From NCBI GenBank assembly GCA_947172415.1, contig OX359197.1, positions 4,154,001 through 4,218,000 on the forward strand: DNA of 64,000 nucleotides, written 5' to 3'. Position numbers and translations under genes: made by a program. Below the pieces are notes generated by a model that did not search any database, was not told the origin of the DNA, and worked only from the letters and a program-made list of their open reading frames with translations. This document shows, piece after piece, positions 54,918 through 64,000 of this stretch (the stretch's first letter is position 1; each line of letters begins with the position of its first letter). The DNA is from Chondrosia reniformis. Taxonomy: Eukaryota; Porifera; Demospongiae; Chondrillida; Chondrillidae.

Positions 54918-55860
54918 ATGGGTCCATATATTATTATTTTGTATATAAAGTGGATCCTCATATTGTCTGAGGATGAATGCAAATTCTCTAGTGCCTATCA
55001 GGAAAGGTTCAAATTTCGTGCTTTGGTGGAATTGATAGCTCTCCTTATTCCTGGCATACTATTTGTTCAGCTTATGATTCTAAGAGAGTCAACTTTTCCA
55101 AAGCCTGTGCACCTTCTGATGCTCAACCTCCTGGTTGCTAATATTACTGTTGGGTTGGGTGGAGTAATACTCAATACTGGCCACTAACCTGTATGTCAAA
55201 CCTTCAAAACACCTTTGTCGTATCTTTACTTGGATGTACGTACTTAAGTGGAGAGCTTGCAGATTCTCATTTATGGCAGTTTTCACTGTGGTAGTGTTCC
55301 TGTTTGTAAGGTATGGCCACAATGGAGTAGTACTGAGGTATGTAGTGCTGACTGTTTGCATGATATAGGTCATAAATAATATATTATTAAATGCAGTGTT
55401 TTGGAGTCCTCAAGTTATTACTACTACAATTGCCAAGAACGTTACCTCTTCACCTATATACTCTTGGTGATGAAGGTGGACTTCCTTTTCTAATAATGTA
55501 CATCTTCCTTTATGGCATTTTAAGTTATGCAGTGACAATTGTTATTCCCATATTGTCGTGCCTCTACATAAGACACAGAAGCATTTTGGGTGACTTAAAG
55601 TCACAAAAGGCTCTTGTAAGGTTTACTCTGTTCTTTGTAATTAGCAATACAATAAGCTTTATTGGTCAAATTGTTCCAGTAGTCATTACTGAAGCTTTGC
55701 CTGAAGGAGATGGTGCCGAAGAAGCACTTTTAGAGGACATAGTGTTAACAGCTGAGGGTTGGCTTGTGTTTTTTCCCTCTTTCCAACCTCTCTTCTCATT
55801 TTACAATATTTTCAGCCACTTCATCAAAGATCTGTTTCATATGTACTTGTAAATGCAAGA
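54918..55860 (+). pseudogene. Rhodopsin-like 7TM receptor, broken
   Basis: Segments in order: VELIALLIPGILFVQLMIL (TM1), PVHLLMLNLLVANITVGLGG (TM2), then in the next frame FSFMAVFTVVVFLFVRYGHN (TM3) and YVVLTVCMI (TM4 start, stop at 55368). After a possible intron comes a long frame 55391-55852 with PFLIMYIFLYGILSYAVTIV (TM5), VRFTLFFVISNTISFIGQIV (TM6) and LTAEGWLVFFPSFQPLFSFY (TM7, N-P-x-x-Y position reads Q-P-L-F-S-F-Y). The frame change near 55160-55190 and the stop after TM4 suggest decay, though an intron could hide one break. Ligand unknown. Confidence 0.5.
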
Positions 55861-57820
55861 AAGAAAGGAAGAAGGGAAGGATTACTTTGTCCAGTAGTGT
55901 ATAATCAACTTTATGAAATTATCCATTACATGTGTGTGAGGACCTTCATGGTATTGTTATGATTTCTTTATATTTTCAATAACATACATGCATATGAACA
56001 TTGATCATGTTATACTCAAATGTTTTGACTTTAATTTACATTTATATTTTATGAGTATGACAAAACAGAAAATTATTGCTTAGACATATTGGCTACATAT
56101 GTATTGGTGTGAAGAATCTGTTATCTGGTATACTTATTGATGAAAGGCTATATAAAGTATTTCTAAAATAGGGTATTAATGGATTTCATTTGACCATGTG
56201 CATGTGAATATTGCATCAGAATGTCCAGTATATCCAAAATATGTCCAGTTTATCAGTTTAGTCCGGATCCAGTATGACAAAACAGAAAAGTTTGGGGGGG
56301 GTGGTCTAAAGCAAAGGCACAAGATTCAAGATCCAATGATAATGGGATTTCCATAGTTCAAGGCCATGGCAGCAGATTTTCAGTGATTTTCAGTGACAAG
56401 CACCCTGGCCCGGGCCCTGACAGCAAACACTGCCCACTGACAGATTACTGACCAATTTAATGACTCATTTACTATATGTGTGTTTATATTGTATGTATAC
56501 TGTTACTGGCCTACCTGAAAAGTAGTCCCCTGGACTAAGTGGAGTTCCAGTTTTATAATTCAATTCAATTCAATTCAATTCAATTCAGTTTACTCTTACG
56601 TATATGTAAGAGTATTTTGCGAAAATGTAAACTATTAAAATTACAATGATCTGTCAAGTATATACTCATGATTATATAGTTGATGATAGCAATAGAAATA
56701 TACGTAATAATATTAAGCTACTACAGGTAATAAATATGTTTGTTTTGGAAACATATGCTGTATACATACTCAGTTAAACCCTTATCTAGTTACACAGAGG
56801 GATATTCCATAGCTGAATAATTGATGTACAGTATACCACATTAAATATCATAAATATATTACATATACATGTAGAGTGTTGATCTTTATACATATCAAGG
56901 CTCAATCATATCAAAGGCATACACTAACTATTGCTAAGGAAGTGCAGAATAGATACTCAAGTAAAATATTAACAAATATTCAAATATATATGTAGCAATA
57001 AATCAAATATGTATGTTCGTATACAAATAAGTAACTAATATCATACTCCTAGCTAATATTGATTATAATATATATACGTACATAAATAGTTGATAAGATA
57101 TCTTATTGGCTATATACCCATGTATACATACTCCCAACTGTATACATATACATACATACATACTATTTAGAGCTGTTGTGTGTTCAAGTCATACATTCAG
57201 CACAACTCTGGTACACTTTCATGAGAGTGGCCTCATCTCTCAGGACATCTCCCAACTACACATATACATAGGGAGATATATACACTGTAAAGCCATACAG
57301 TAAGTTTATGTTTATATTACATCCTAACCCACTTATAAATCTTCTGTAAAACTATATCAGTTATATAACAACATATTCTGACATAATTGTCATATACACT
57401 GACTCTAGTTAGTGACGAGGTTATGTGTGTGTTATTGCTATTGATTGAATCAGCTAAACCTGATTAGATATTGTCATTTATTTATTAGATATTTTTGCTC
57501 TCCAATACAATATAACTGCTGTCTGAAGATGTCACAAATAGCAATTTTATAGTCACTCAATAAACATAGCAACCACCTAGCAACAGCAAAATAACTACCA
57601 TATACAGTATGAATTGCTGATTAATGGCATTAACAAGGTAATATAGGAAATCTTATGCATTCCTTTTTCTGAGTTGCCGTGATTTCTTTAGACCCTGAAG
57701 CAAATTTCTGTTAATTTTTTTTAGCTATTTTGGTCTTGGGATGCTGTCACAGTGATTATATGATAAGGCTAATCATCCAGAAGTTGCATATAAGCTGAAA
57801 TTTATGTAACATACACCAAG
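55861..57820. other. AT-rich intergenic stretch with ATTCA microsatellite
   Basis: No gene recognised. 56557-56586 is a (CAATT)n run of about six units. Confidence 0.5.
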
Positions 57821-57825
57821 CTGAA

Positions 57826-58010
57826 GTAGGAATGATGTGCCCAAACACAGAGGTGTATGGTTAAGTTACTTAAATTTCAGTTTATACGCAGTTTCTGTAT
57901 AATCACTTCACATTGTTTCGATACTTTTTGCAAATGTATTAGTGAACACTGCCATTCCTACTTCTAATATCATTTTTTTATTTACATACTTACGTGTATA
58001 TATTCCCCCT
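57826..58010. mobile_element. MITE family A, copy 3
   Basis: GTAGGAATGATGTGCCCAAACACAGAGGTGTATGG to AGTGAACACTGCCATTCCTACTTC and the AT-rich right flank match 11821-12078. The left arm is truncated. It sits 46-230 bp before the first FN3 exon. Confidence 0.7.
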
Positions 58011-59620
58011 TATATACACGTTTGTTGATATATAATATGTATAATCTTGCTGTAGACACTTCCCCTCTTACTTCCACTGATGATCTGTCAGTGACACAAC
58101 TCACTCAACATTCCATTACACTCATCTGGACTAGTGTTAGTGGAAGCTCTGGATATTACATCAGTTATGAAAGACTGGACTTCTCAGTACCAGTCACACC
58201 AACCTACATGAGATTGGATAGATCTGACAATACAAGTGTTACTCTGAACAAGCTGACAGCTGGAACTAGATACATGATTAGAGTGTGGGCTACAGATGGT
58301 AGTGGAGTCAGTCAACCCATAGAGAAGACAGTTAAAACAGAAGATGATAGTGAGTTTAATGTAAAACTATAACTACATCACTTAGGGAATGTATTTTATA
58401 CTGAATCTGTTTCTCTATTCAGTTCCTAGTCCTCCACGTCTGCTGAGAAAGACAAGAGATATTGAAAATGGAGTTGAGTTGAGCTGGCTACCTCCTCTTA
58501 ACCCAAATGGAGTGATCACTTCTTATGAGATTGAGTACACTACAAACAGTACCTTTACCACAATCAGTGGAACTGTACTTACCCAAAATAGCTTAACACA
58601 CTACAACTGGACAGGACCAGAGTTCCCTACATACTACACGAGAGTGAGGGCAGTCAACTCAGCTAACACTGATACTGGTACAATGTCTGAGCCATTAAAT
58701 GTACTAGAAATTTGTTTAGGAACAGAGAGAGGTATATAATCATATCATGCAACAACCACTCCCATATATATATATTTTCACTCTCCTCACTGATTCAGTG
58801 AGATGAATGTTTATCATTTATTGTGTAATGTCAATGATCTGCATAAATCACCATGAATTCTTCTGTGTAGCACCAAGTGAGCCAATAGGATTGAGAGAAA
58901 TGACAGAACAAGCAACAATAACATCTGTCTACATTGAATGGAATGAGTCACCTCCAACTACATGTGATGGAGTTACTTGGTATGAACTGAGTTATACACT
59001 TGCACTTGCAGTGTGACTAACATTACAACTAACAACACACACTACAAGTTAACAGAACTTGTTGAAGATGCTACCTATTACATCACACTTGTAGCAATGA
59101 ATGCTGTTGGAAAGTCTCAGTCTGTATATGTAGAACTTGCCTTAAATGATAATGAAGTGAGCAATTGACTATGCATTATTTATTTTGTTCATTACAGTTA
59201 CACTACGTAGCTGCTAGATTTGTGTATGCAAAGGATGAAGGTTTAAAGTGTATTTTTAACAATTTGTATTCTTAATATATATTGCATTACCAAATAGTAT
59301 CTGCTCCATCAATCAATGGTGACTGTACCAGTGGAGTTGTTGGTGGAGTTGTTGGAGGTTTCTTTGGAGGTACAGTACTATATAACCTCCATTGTTGCTG
59401 TTGTGATACATGTCCTAATCATGAGAAGTACAAAGAGATTTAATCATAAAGAAAATAAGAATAAGAATGAATATACATAGTAAGTTATGTACATGCAGAA
59501 ATGATATAAAAAATTTAAGTAGTGAGAATTCAATTATGGTGTCTTGAATAAATCTGTGTGGCTAGGTTCATCCATCATGATTTAGATTCAAACTATCACT
59601 AGCCAATTGAAACAGATTTT

Positions 59621-59670
59621 TCATCCAACGTTTCGGTAGCAATTTCAGCTACCTTCATCAGGGATTAATG
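59621..59670 (-). ncRNA. Hammerhead-like hairpin motif
   Basis: The minus strand reads ...ATCC, CTGATGA, A, GGTAGC, TGAAATT, GCTACC, GAAAC, GTT, GGAT... The boxes CUGAUGA and GAAA flank a perfect 6-bp stem II with a 7-nt loop; AUCC and GGAU form a 4-bp stem I. Stem III is AC/GU only, so a dimer would be needed. There is one extra A before stem II. The same layout occurs at 42142-42176 beside a Penelope-like element. It lies in the intron between the transmembrane and tail exons of copy B. Confidence 0.4.
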
Positions 59671-60378
59671 ACAAAGGATATAGCTACACAGTTCTTAAGT
59701 TTTAGGTTCATAAAATGATTGTGGTGAGTTGACAGTTAATGATATGAAGAGCCCCTTTTTTCCACGGGCCATTGTGTTGACCTATCTTCAGCTGAAGAAA
59801 TAGACTCCAACCCATATGTCACCACATGATGTCTTCTTGAAAGTTGGCACATCCAGAACCATCCTAATACCTTGAACAGGGAAAGGGGACTCTTCCTCTT
59901 GAGTACAAGGCCCTCCTCAACTAGTTATATACCAATATATACCATCATTTTACTTCCTGCTTTATATTTCCTTTTTTTCAATTTGGACTCACTGAATGTT
60001 ATCATATCATTAACTGTCTACACTTGTCAAATTTTATTTAGAACGTTTTCTTGGTGATAACTCAAAATAATATTGCAGTCAAAGAGACCAAAGCTCATAT
60101 ATAATTAAAAAGGGTGTGCTAATAGCACCTGGCTGTTTTGTCCCCTCAGAGTAACTTGCTTCATGTCAAGTGTGTTCAAACCCAAGGCTGCCTATTCACT
60201 ATTAAGATATGCATCCAAAACCATAATACATTGAATAAGGTAGTGTGTAAATAGTGCGTTTATAAGCCATCCCTACTTAGAGAATACTACTATAGGTATA
60301 TACATTCGTAGATGAAAGTATGTATAATATTATTGCAATTATTAATTGTCATATCTACTTCCTCTGTTTCCCCTACAG
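59671..60378. other. Intron stretch with dispersed repeat
   Basis: 60046-60200 is a copy of the repeat at 33240-33415 (see there). No exon recognised. Confidence 0.45.
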
Positions 60379-60478
60379 TGCTGGTGTAGATCTTCAACAT
60401 AACCCAGCTTATGCTTCTACAATGACAAAGGGTAAAACTGACAGTGCAAATGAAGTTGTGTATGAAAAGTGTATATAA

Positions 60479-61493
60479 CAGTGTGTATACTAGCTAATTT
60501 AAAAACAAATGCTTTAAAGTTGAATTTATTCTTACACTGATGTTTAAGATATGTTATACTTTATAATACAGATTATAATAGTCATTGGGAAACATTCCTT
60601 ATAGAGTGTAAATTTGTCTTAAAGTTGTTGAAACTTGTATGTGTAAAATAGATGTTATTTTGGCTTTCCTAATTGATATTTTTAATTCACAGAATTTATG
60701 AAATGCATTAAAATGCCTTATTAAAACTTGCCATATATTATCAGTCTGAGACCAGAATGTGCATAAATCAGTTATTCAACATACGTATATGTCATTATAA
60801 CGTAAGAATACAGACTTCCTTGACTTCTTACACATGTGATATACAGTATATAGAAAAACATCTTTATTATCTTTATAAGAATACTGCTTCATATACAATC
60901 CATTGTCCTAGTGTCACAACTGTAGACTGCATGGTGGAAGTTCCAAGTGTACTACTTTGTTCTATATGTATAGCTGTTGAAACATTTTTGAAAGTGAAGC
61001 GAAACAGTTTAGTATTGTTCCTGTCAAATAAAAACTGCATGCCTTCTTATTCCATTTTTGGTGTTACAGTATGTACAGGTAATTTAAAAGTAGCCTATAC
61101 ATTAACAGTTATGTAGATAACAGAAAGTTTTTAAGATCTTGTATAATGCAAAATATAACAGAAGACTGTTGTTTGTAAGAATTCTCTAATTTCTTATCAT
61201 AGAAAATGGACAGGCAATGCCTTTTGTATACACATGACATTGCAGTGGAACATGTGACTTTACATATGTACATATCTCAGTCCTAGTTAGGCAAACTCAT
61301 GATCAGTCTATAGATTAGTTTAATAATAATGTATAATATTGCAATAATGGGTGTCAAGAGATCAATGTCAAAATACAAAGCATAAGAATAAATTGGTAAA
61401 TGAACTTTATAGAAGATAATATAATGTCATCACTCCACTCTGAATAGTAAATGTTTCCCATTCAGTCTAAATAGTAAATGTTTCCAATTCAGT
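60479..61493. other. Intergenic between the convergent receptor genes
   Basis: 61100-61200 matches the sequence 3' of copy A. A 119-codon open frame (60757-61116) has no family resemblance. Confidence 0.4.
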
Positions 61494-64000
61494 CTAAATA
61501 GGACTCTTGGACCTATTGTTTCTGTCCTCTTCATCACCATTTGAAAGTGAAAAGGCACTGTCTTTCACTTCAGTCTTTTTGGTTTCCTTTTTACTATTTC
61601 CATTTGCTTGGTCACTGCTTCCATCTTTTCCTTCCTTGGTGGTAAGATGACCTGTAGTGTGTTGGGAGAGATTCTGCTTGTTGCTCGGGGTATCAGTGGA
61701 GGAGTGTGAATTAACCTTGGAATCTACTGAATACTTCTCCTTATTGCCCAATTTCAGTCGGTTCATATCAGGATGTTGGTGGGAAGGAGTATGTGTTCTC
61801 AAAAATGTCTCTTCTTTCTCTGGGAATATGACTGTATAAACTTTATGCAAAATGAAGAATATTAGCATAATGGAAGCTGTTAGGGTGACCGCTATTACTT
61901 GAATAATAGTTATGTATACATCACTAATTGAGAATGTGCTGTAGTAGGAAGGTACAATAGCAATCCACATTACACAGAGAATGAGAACAGCCACTTGTAT
62001 GAACCTAGTTTCATTATACTCCTTTGGAATTTCCTTAGCCATCAAGAGACTAAATACTAAGCTAATCAAGAGAAGCAATATGTTGTATCCTAATGTTACC
62101 GAGAGCCCAATCAGAGGGTTAGCTGCACAGCGCAGTTCAGCTGATTCAAACTGAATGTTGCTGTGAGTTACAACTTTTGGTTGCTCTGCACCTAGCCATA
62201 TGGCACCTATCACAATCTGAATCAACACAATGAGCACTATTAAGCACACTTGGCTTTTCCAACCCACAAATCTGGGGGGCTTAATGGATTTTCCCTTAAC
62301 AATATTGTTAACAATACGATATATTCTTTGGATTTTGACCAAGATCGCTCCAAAACAAATTGAAAAACAAATGCCAATGCCAATTCTCCTAATAGCACAA
62401 GTCACAGGATGGGGACGGCCCAAGTAGAAAAATGGCAACACAAAGGACAGGAAACACCCAAGAAGGATTACAAAACTCATGAATCGATTGCCTGCTTTTA
62501 TCTGGTACTTTCTGAAGAAAATAATGAAGACAACAGTTGATACTGTAGTGACTGCTATACCTAAAATTGATATGCACATTATACCAATAGCCCAACCGTT
62601 ATTCCAATCAATGAAATTAAGTGGTAACTTAACACAAGTAGAGCCATCTTCTGAAGGCTTTTCTAAGACATCACAAAGGCGACATGAATCACCACTACTA
62701 TATTCTCCGATACCACAAGGTATACACTCCCAACAACAAGCAAAATTAGGAATATGTCTGGTAGAGAAGCCTGTTTGACAAGGCTTGCTGCAGAATGACC
62801 CTGGGTTGCCAATGGATTGGTTATTCCACTTTATGGTATCATTTAACATTAGTGTTTTATTTCCAAAACTACTGAACCACTTGCCAACTGGAATGTAATT
62901 GAACTGCATCATTTCTTTCTCCATAAGATTATAAATGATATAGTCTCCCACCCTGTCCTGGTTATCATTAAACAAACGGTCATTATTTGAATCAGTAACA
63001 TTACGAAGGTATTCCCTGAATAAGGAACCATTAATTCTGCTAAGTGTTGTACCATCAAGTATTTCTGGGCATATGCCACTATAAACAGTTTCACTGCTAC
63101 TGTTCCCACATAGGGTCTGCTGCATGTTATGTAAAGAGTTACCAAGGGCATAGACAGCATCCATAGTGAAAGCAGCAGAATAATCAGTAGTATCCAAGGT
63201 ACAATTATTGTTACACTCCATATTGAATTTAAATTCTTTAAACCAAGTATGATTTTCATACTCTGTTCTAGCAACAAATTCTGTGAACCAGTCCTGAAAT
63301 TTCCTATCATATTCAGTAAAATCGGGTTGTACACCAATCTGTCCTAATACATGTTGTCTTCGAGAAGGGTCTACATTCGTTCCTACTCCATCAGATGCTA
63401 TCCAGGTCAAACTCTTTATACCCTTCTTTATTAATGCATCTATTGTATTATGAGCCTCACTTGAACTGCCGAAAAATACCAATACTGAGGAATTACTTTG
63501 CCATTTCTCTAAGAGTTGGGAAGCAAACTTTTCATATGCATCAGCTGAAGCACCAGAGGGTATTTCAAAGTCACCAGCAATGCAATTGGTATTATTCTTA
63601 CCTAAAAACAACTCTTTAAAAGACATGATGCCATTTCTTCCATAATTATTTCCACTATAAGCAATAGATACAAAAGACCAATTGAAATGTTCAGTTATTG
63701 AAAATATGGCATTGGCTTGATAACTGTCAGGTGGTATTGTGCGGAAGAAGTAATTATACAGTTTTTTGTTGCTTAGCTCATCAGAAGTGGATGCAAAGGA
63801 CACCTGAGGAATTTGAAATAGCCTTAAGAGGTTCTGTGTTTCCCTGGAGTTTGTAGAGGTTGCGGGCCCAACAACTGCACTAACAGATAAGCTGCTATTT
63901 ATTGCACACATGCTACCTGAGGCCTGCACAGGGAGAAACCCTAATGAAGACTCCAGAGATGTTATGGAGCTCCGACAAGTATCAGTTATATCATACACAA
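61494..64000 (-). CDS. Class C GPCR, metabotropic-glutamate-receptor-like (5' end beyond window)
   Basis: An 834-codon single frame open to the right edge. The Venus-flytrap domain (residues 1-400) has LLRLFQIPQVSFASTSDEL, FFRTIPPDSYQANAI and AYSGNNYGRNG, the strand order of mGluR/CaSR ligand domains; it lacks the first ~100 residues and a signal peptide, so the true start is upstream. The cysteine-rich domain (about 405-465) reads CSKPCQTGFSTR, NFACCWECIPCGIGEYSSGD. Seven helices (470-725) start WAIGIMCISILGIAVTTVST and include KIQRIYRIVNN at intracellular loop 2 and SIMLIFFILHKVYTVIFPE at helix 7. The ~110-residue tail is Ser/Thr/Lys-rich and ends RSKSPI. There is no intron in 2.5 kb, unlike its neighbours. 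It is transcribed towards copy B. The ligand cannot be told. Confidence 0.88.
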   Translation of the reverse strand, partial: VYDITDTCRSSITSLESSLGFLPVQASGSMCAINSSLSVSAVVGPATSTNSRETQNLLRLFQIPQVSFASTSDELSNKKLYNYFFRTIPPDSYQANAIFSITEHFNWSFVSIAYSGNNYGRNGIMSFKELFLGKNNTNCIAGDFEIPSGASADAYEKFASQLLEKWQSNSSVLVFFGSSSEAHNTIDALIKKGIKSLTWIASDGVGTNVDPSRRQHVLGQIGVQPDFTEYDRKFQDWFTEFVARTEYENHTWFKEFKFNMECNNNCTLDTTDYSAAFTMDAVYALGNSLHNMQQTLCGNSSSETVYSGICPEILDGTTLSRINGSLFREYLRNVTDSNNDRLFNDNQDRVGDYIIYNLMEKEMMQFNYIPVGKWFSSFGNKTLMLNDTIKWNNQSIGNPGSFCSKPCQTGFSTRHIPNFACCWECIPCGIGEYSSGDSCRLCDVLEKPSEDGSTCVKLPLNFIDWNNGWAIGIMCISILGIAVTTVSTVVFIIFFRKYQIKAGNRFMSFVILLGCFLSFVLPFFYLGRPHPVTCAIRRIGIGICFSICFGAILVKIQRIYRIVNNIVKGKSIKPPRFVGWKSQVCLIVLIVLIQIVIGAIWLGAEQPKVVTHSNIQFESAELRCAANPLIGLSVTLGYNILLLLISLVFSLLMAKEIPKEYNETRFIQVAVLILCVMWIAIVPSYYSTFSISDVYITIIQVIAVTLTASIMLIFFILHKVYTVIFPEKEETFLRTHTPSHQHPDMNRLKLGNKEKYSVDSKVNSHSSTDTPSNKQNLSQHTTGHLTTKEGKDGSSDQANGNSKKETKKTEVKDSAFSLSNGDEEDRNNRSKSPI

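Larger units (their letters stand above)
58056..60478 (+). pseudogene. FN3-repeat transmembrane receptor, copy B (frameshifted)
   Basis: Exons 58056-58349, 58423-58731, 58871-59156, 59298-59479, 60379-60478; 5' end not identified. The first three each encode a fibronectin type III repeat: LTQHSITLIWTSVSGSSGYY...YMIRVWATDGSG; NGVELSWLPPLNPNG...YYTRVRAVNSA; TSVYIEWNESPP...YYITLVAMNAVG. In FN3 no. 3 the frame shifts near 59005 (TATACACTTGCACTTGC). In the transmembrane exon a TATA insertion relative to copy A breaks the GGVVGG frame. The tail exon is intact: AGVDLQHNPAYAST, then SANEVVYEKCI-stop. Cell-surface adhesion/signalling type. Two shifts suggest a pseudogene, or sequencing errors in a live gene. 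Confidence 0.6.

Noticed and set aside
60757-61116. 119-codon plus-strand open frame
   Set aside because: Residue content reflects AT-rich 3' sequence that is partly duplicated behind copy A, where the frame is not kept.
1-64000. tRNA, rRNA or snRNA genes
   Set aside because: I looked for T-arm words (GGTTCGAATCC-like) and found none in a plausible cloverleaf; the tRNA-Gln-like string at 45412 is a primer site in inverse orientation.

Overview
The window looks like AT-rich, intron-rich, transposon-laden animal DNA. The most likely source is a marine invertebrate, perhaps a sponge: there are Calx-beta repeat proteins with phase-1 introns, one CoREST gene, FN3-transmembrane receptors, a metabotropic-glutamate-like receptor in a single long open frame, and many DNA-transposon and retroelement relics typical of lower metazoans. 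The phylum is an inference; no rRNA or tRNA gene was found to fix it.

Layout. 1-10610 (+) is the 3' part of a large secreted or adhesive gene: six Calx-beta repeats, nearly all on phase-1 exons with an intron inside each repeat, followed in phase by two exons that encode an inter-alpha-trypsin-inhibitor heavy-chain C-terminal domain. About 200 bp downstream, 10818-38852 (+) is a complete 12-exon CoREST/RCOR gene (393 residues: ELM2, SANT1, linker, SANT2) stretched to 28 kb because introns 1, 2, 5 and 7 hold transposons. Intron 1 (13 kb) contains a MITE, a small pogo element with a HIRAN relic, two hAT relics, a MULE-like relic, two Tc1/mariner relics, a BEN-domain ORF set and a second pogo fragment. 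Intron 2 contains a Tc1/mariner copy and a PHD/BEN-like ORF. Intron 7 contains a 2.75-kb integrase-type element with inverted repeats and a retroelement ORF fragment.

38.9-53 kb has no intact host gene. It holds LINE pieces, a Penelope-like element (RT plus GIY-YIG), a ~67-bp minisatellite, a HIRAN relic, a decayed Ty3/gypsy element with a candidate 5' LTR and tRNA-Gln-type primer site, a two-exon broken copy of the carbamoyl-phosphate-synthetase small domain of CAD, and a full-length pogo/Tigger element (49671-52312, TA target duplication) that carries both a broken transposase and a divergent HIRAN-domain ORF.

53-61 kb holds two copies of a transmembrane/cytoplasmic-tail module (tyrosine motifs NPAY and VVYE). 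The second copy is preceded by three FN3 exons and carries frameshifts. A broken rhodopsin-like 7TM receptor lies between them. 61494-64000 (-) is a class C GPCR that runs off the right edge. Findings most worth a second look are the repeated pairing of HIRAN domains with pogo-type elements, the Calx-beta/ITIH-C architecture, the CAD pseudogene and hammerhead-like motifs at Penelope-type termini.
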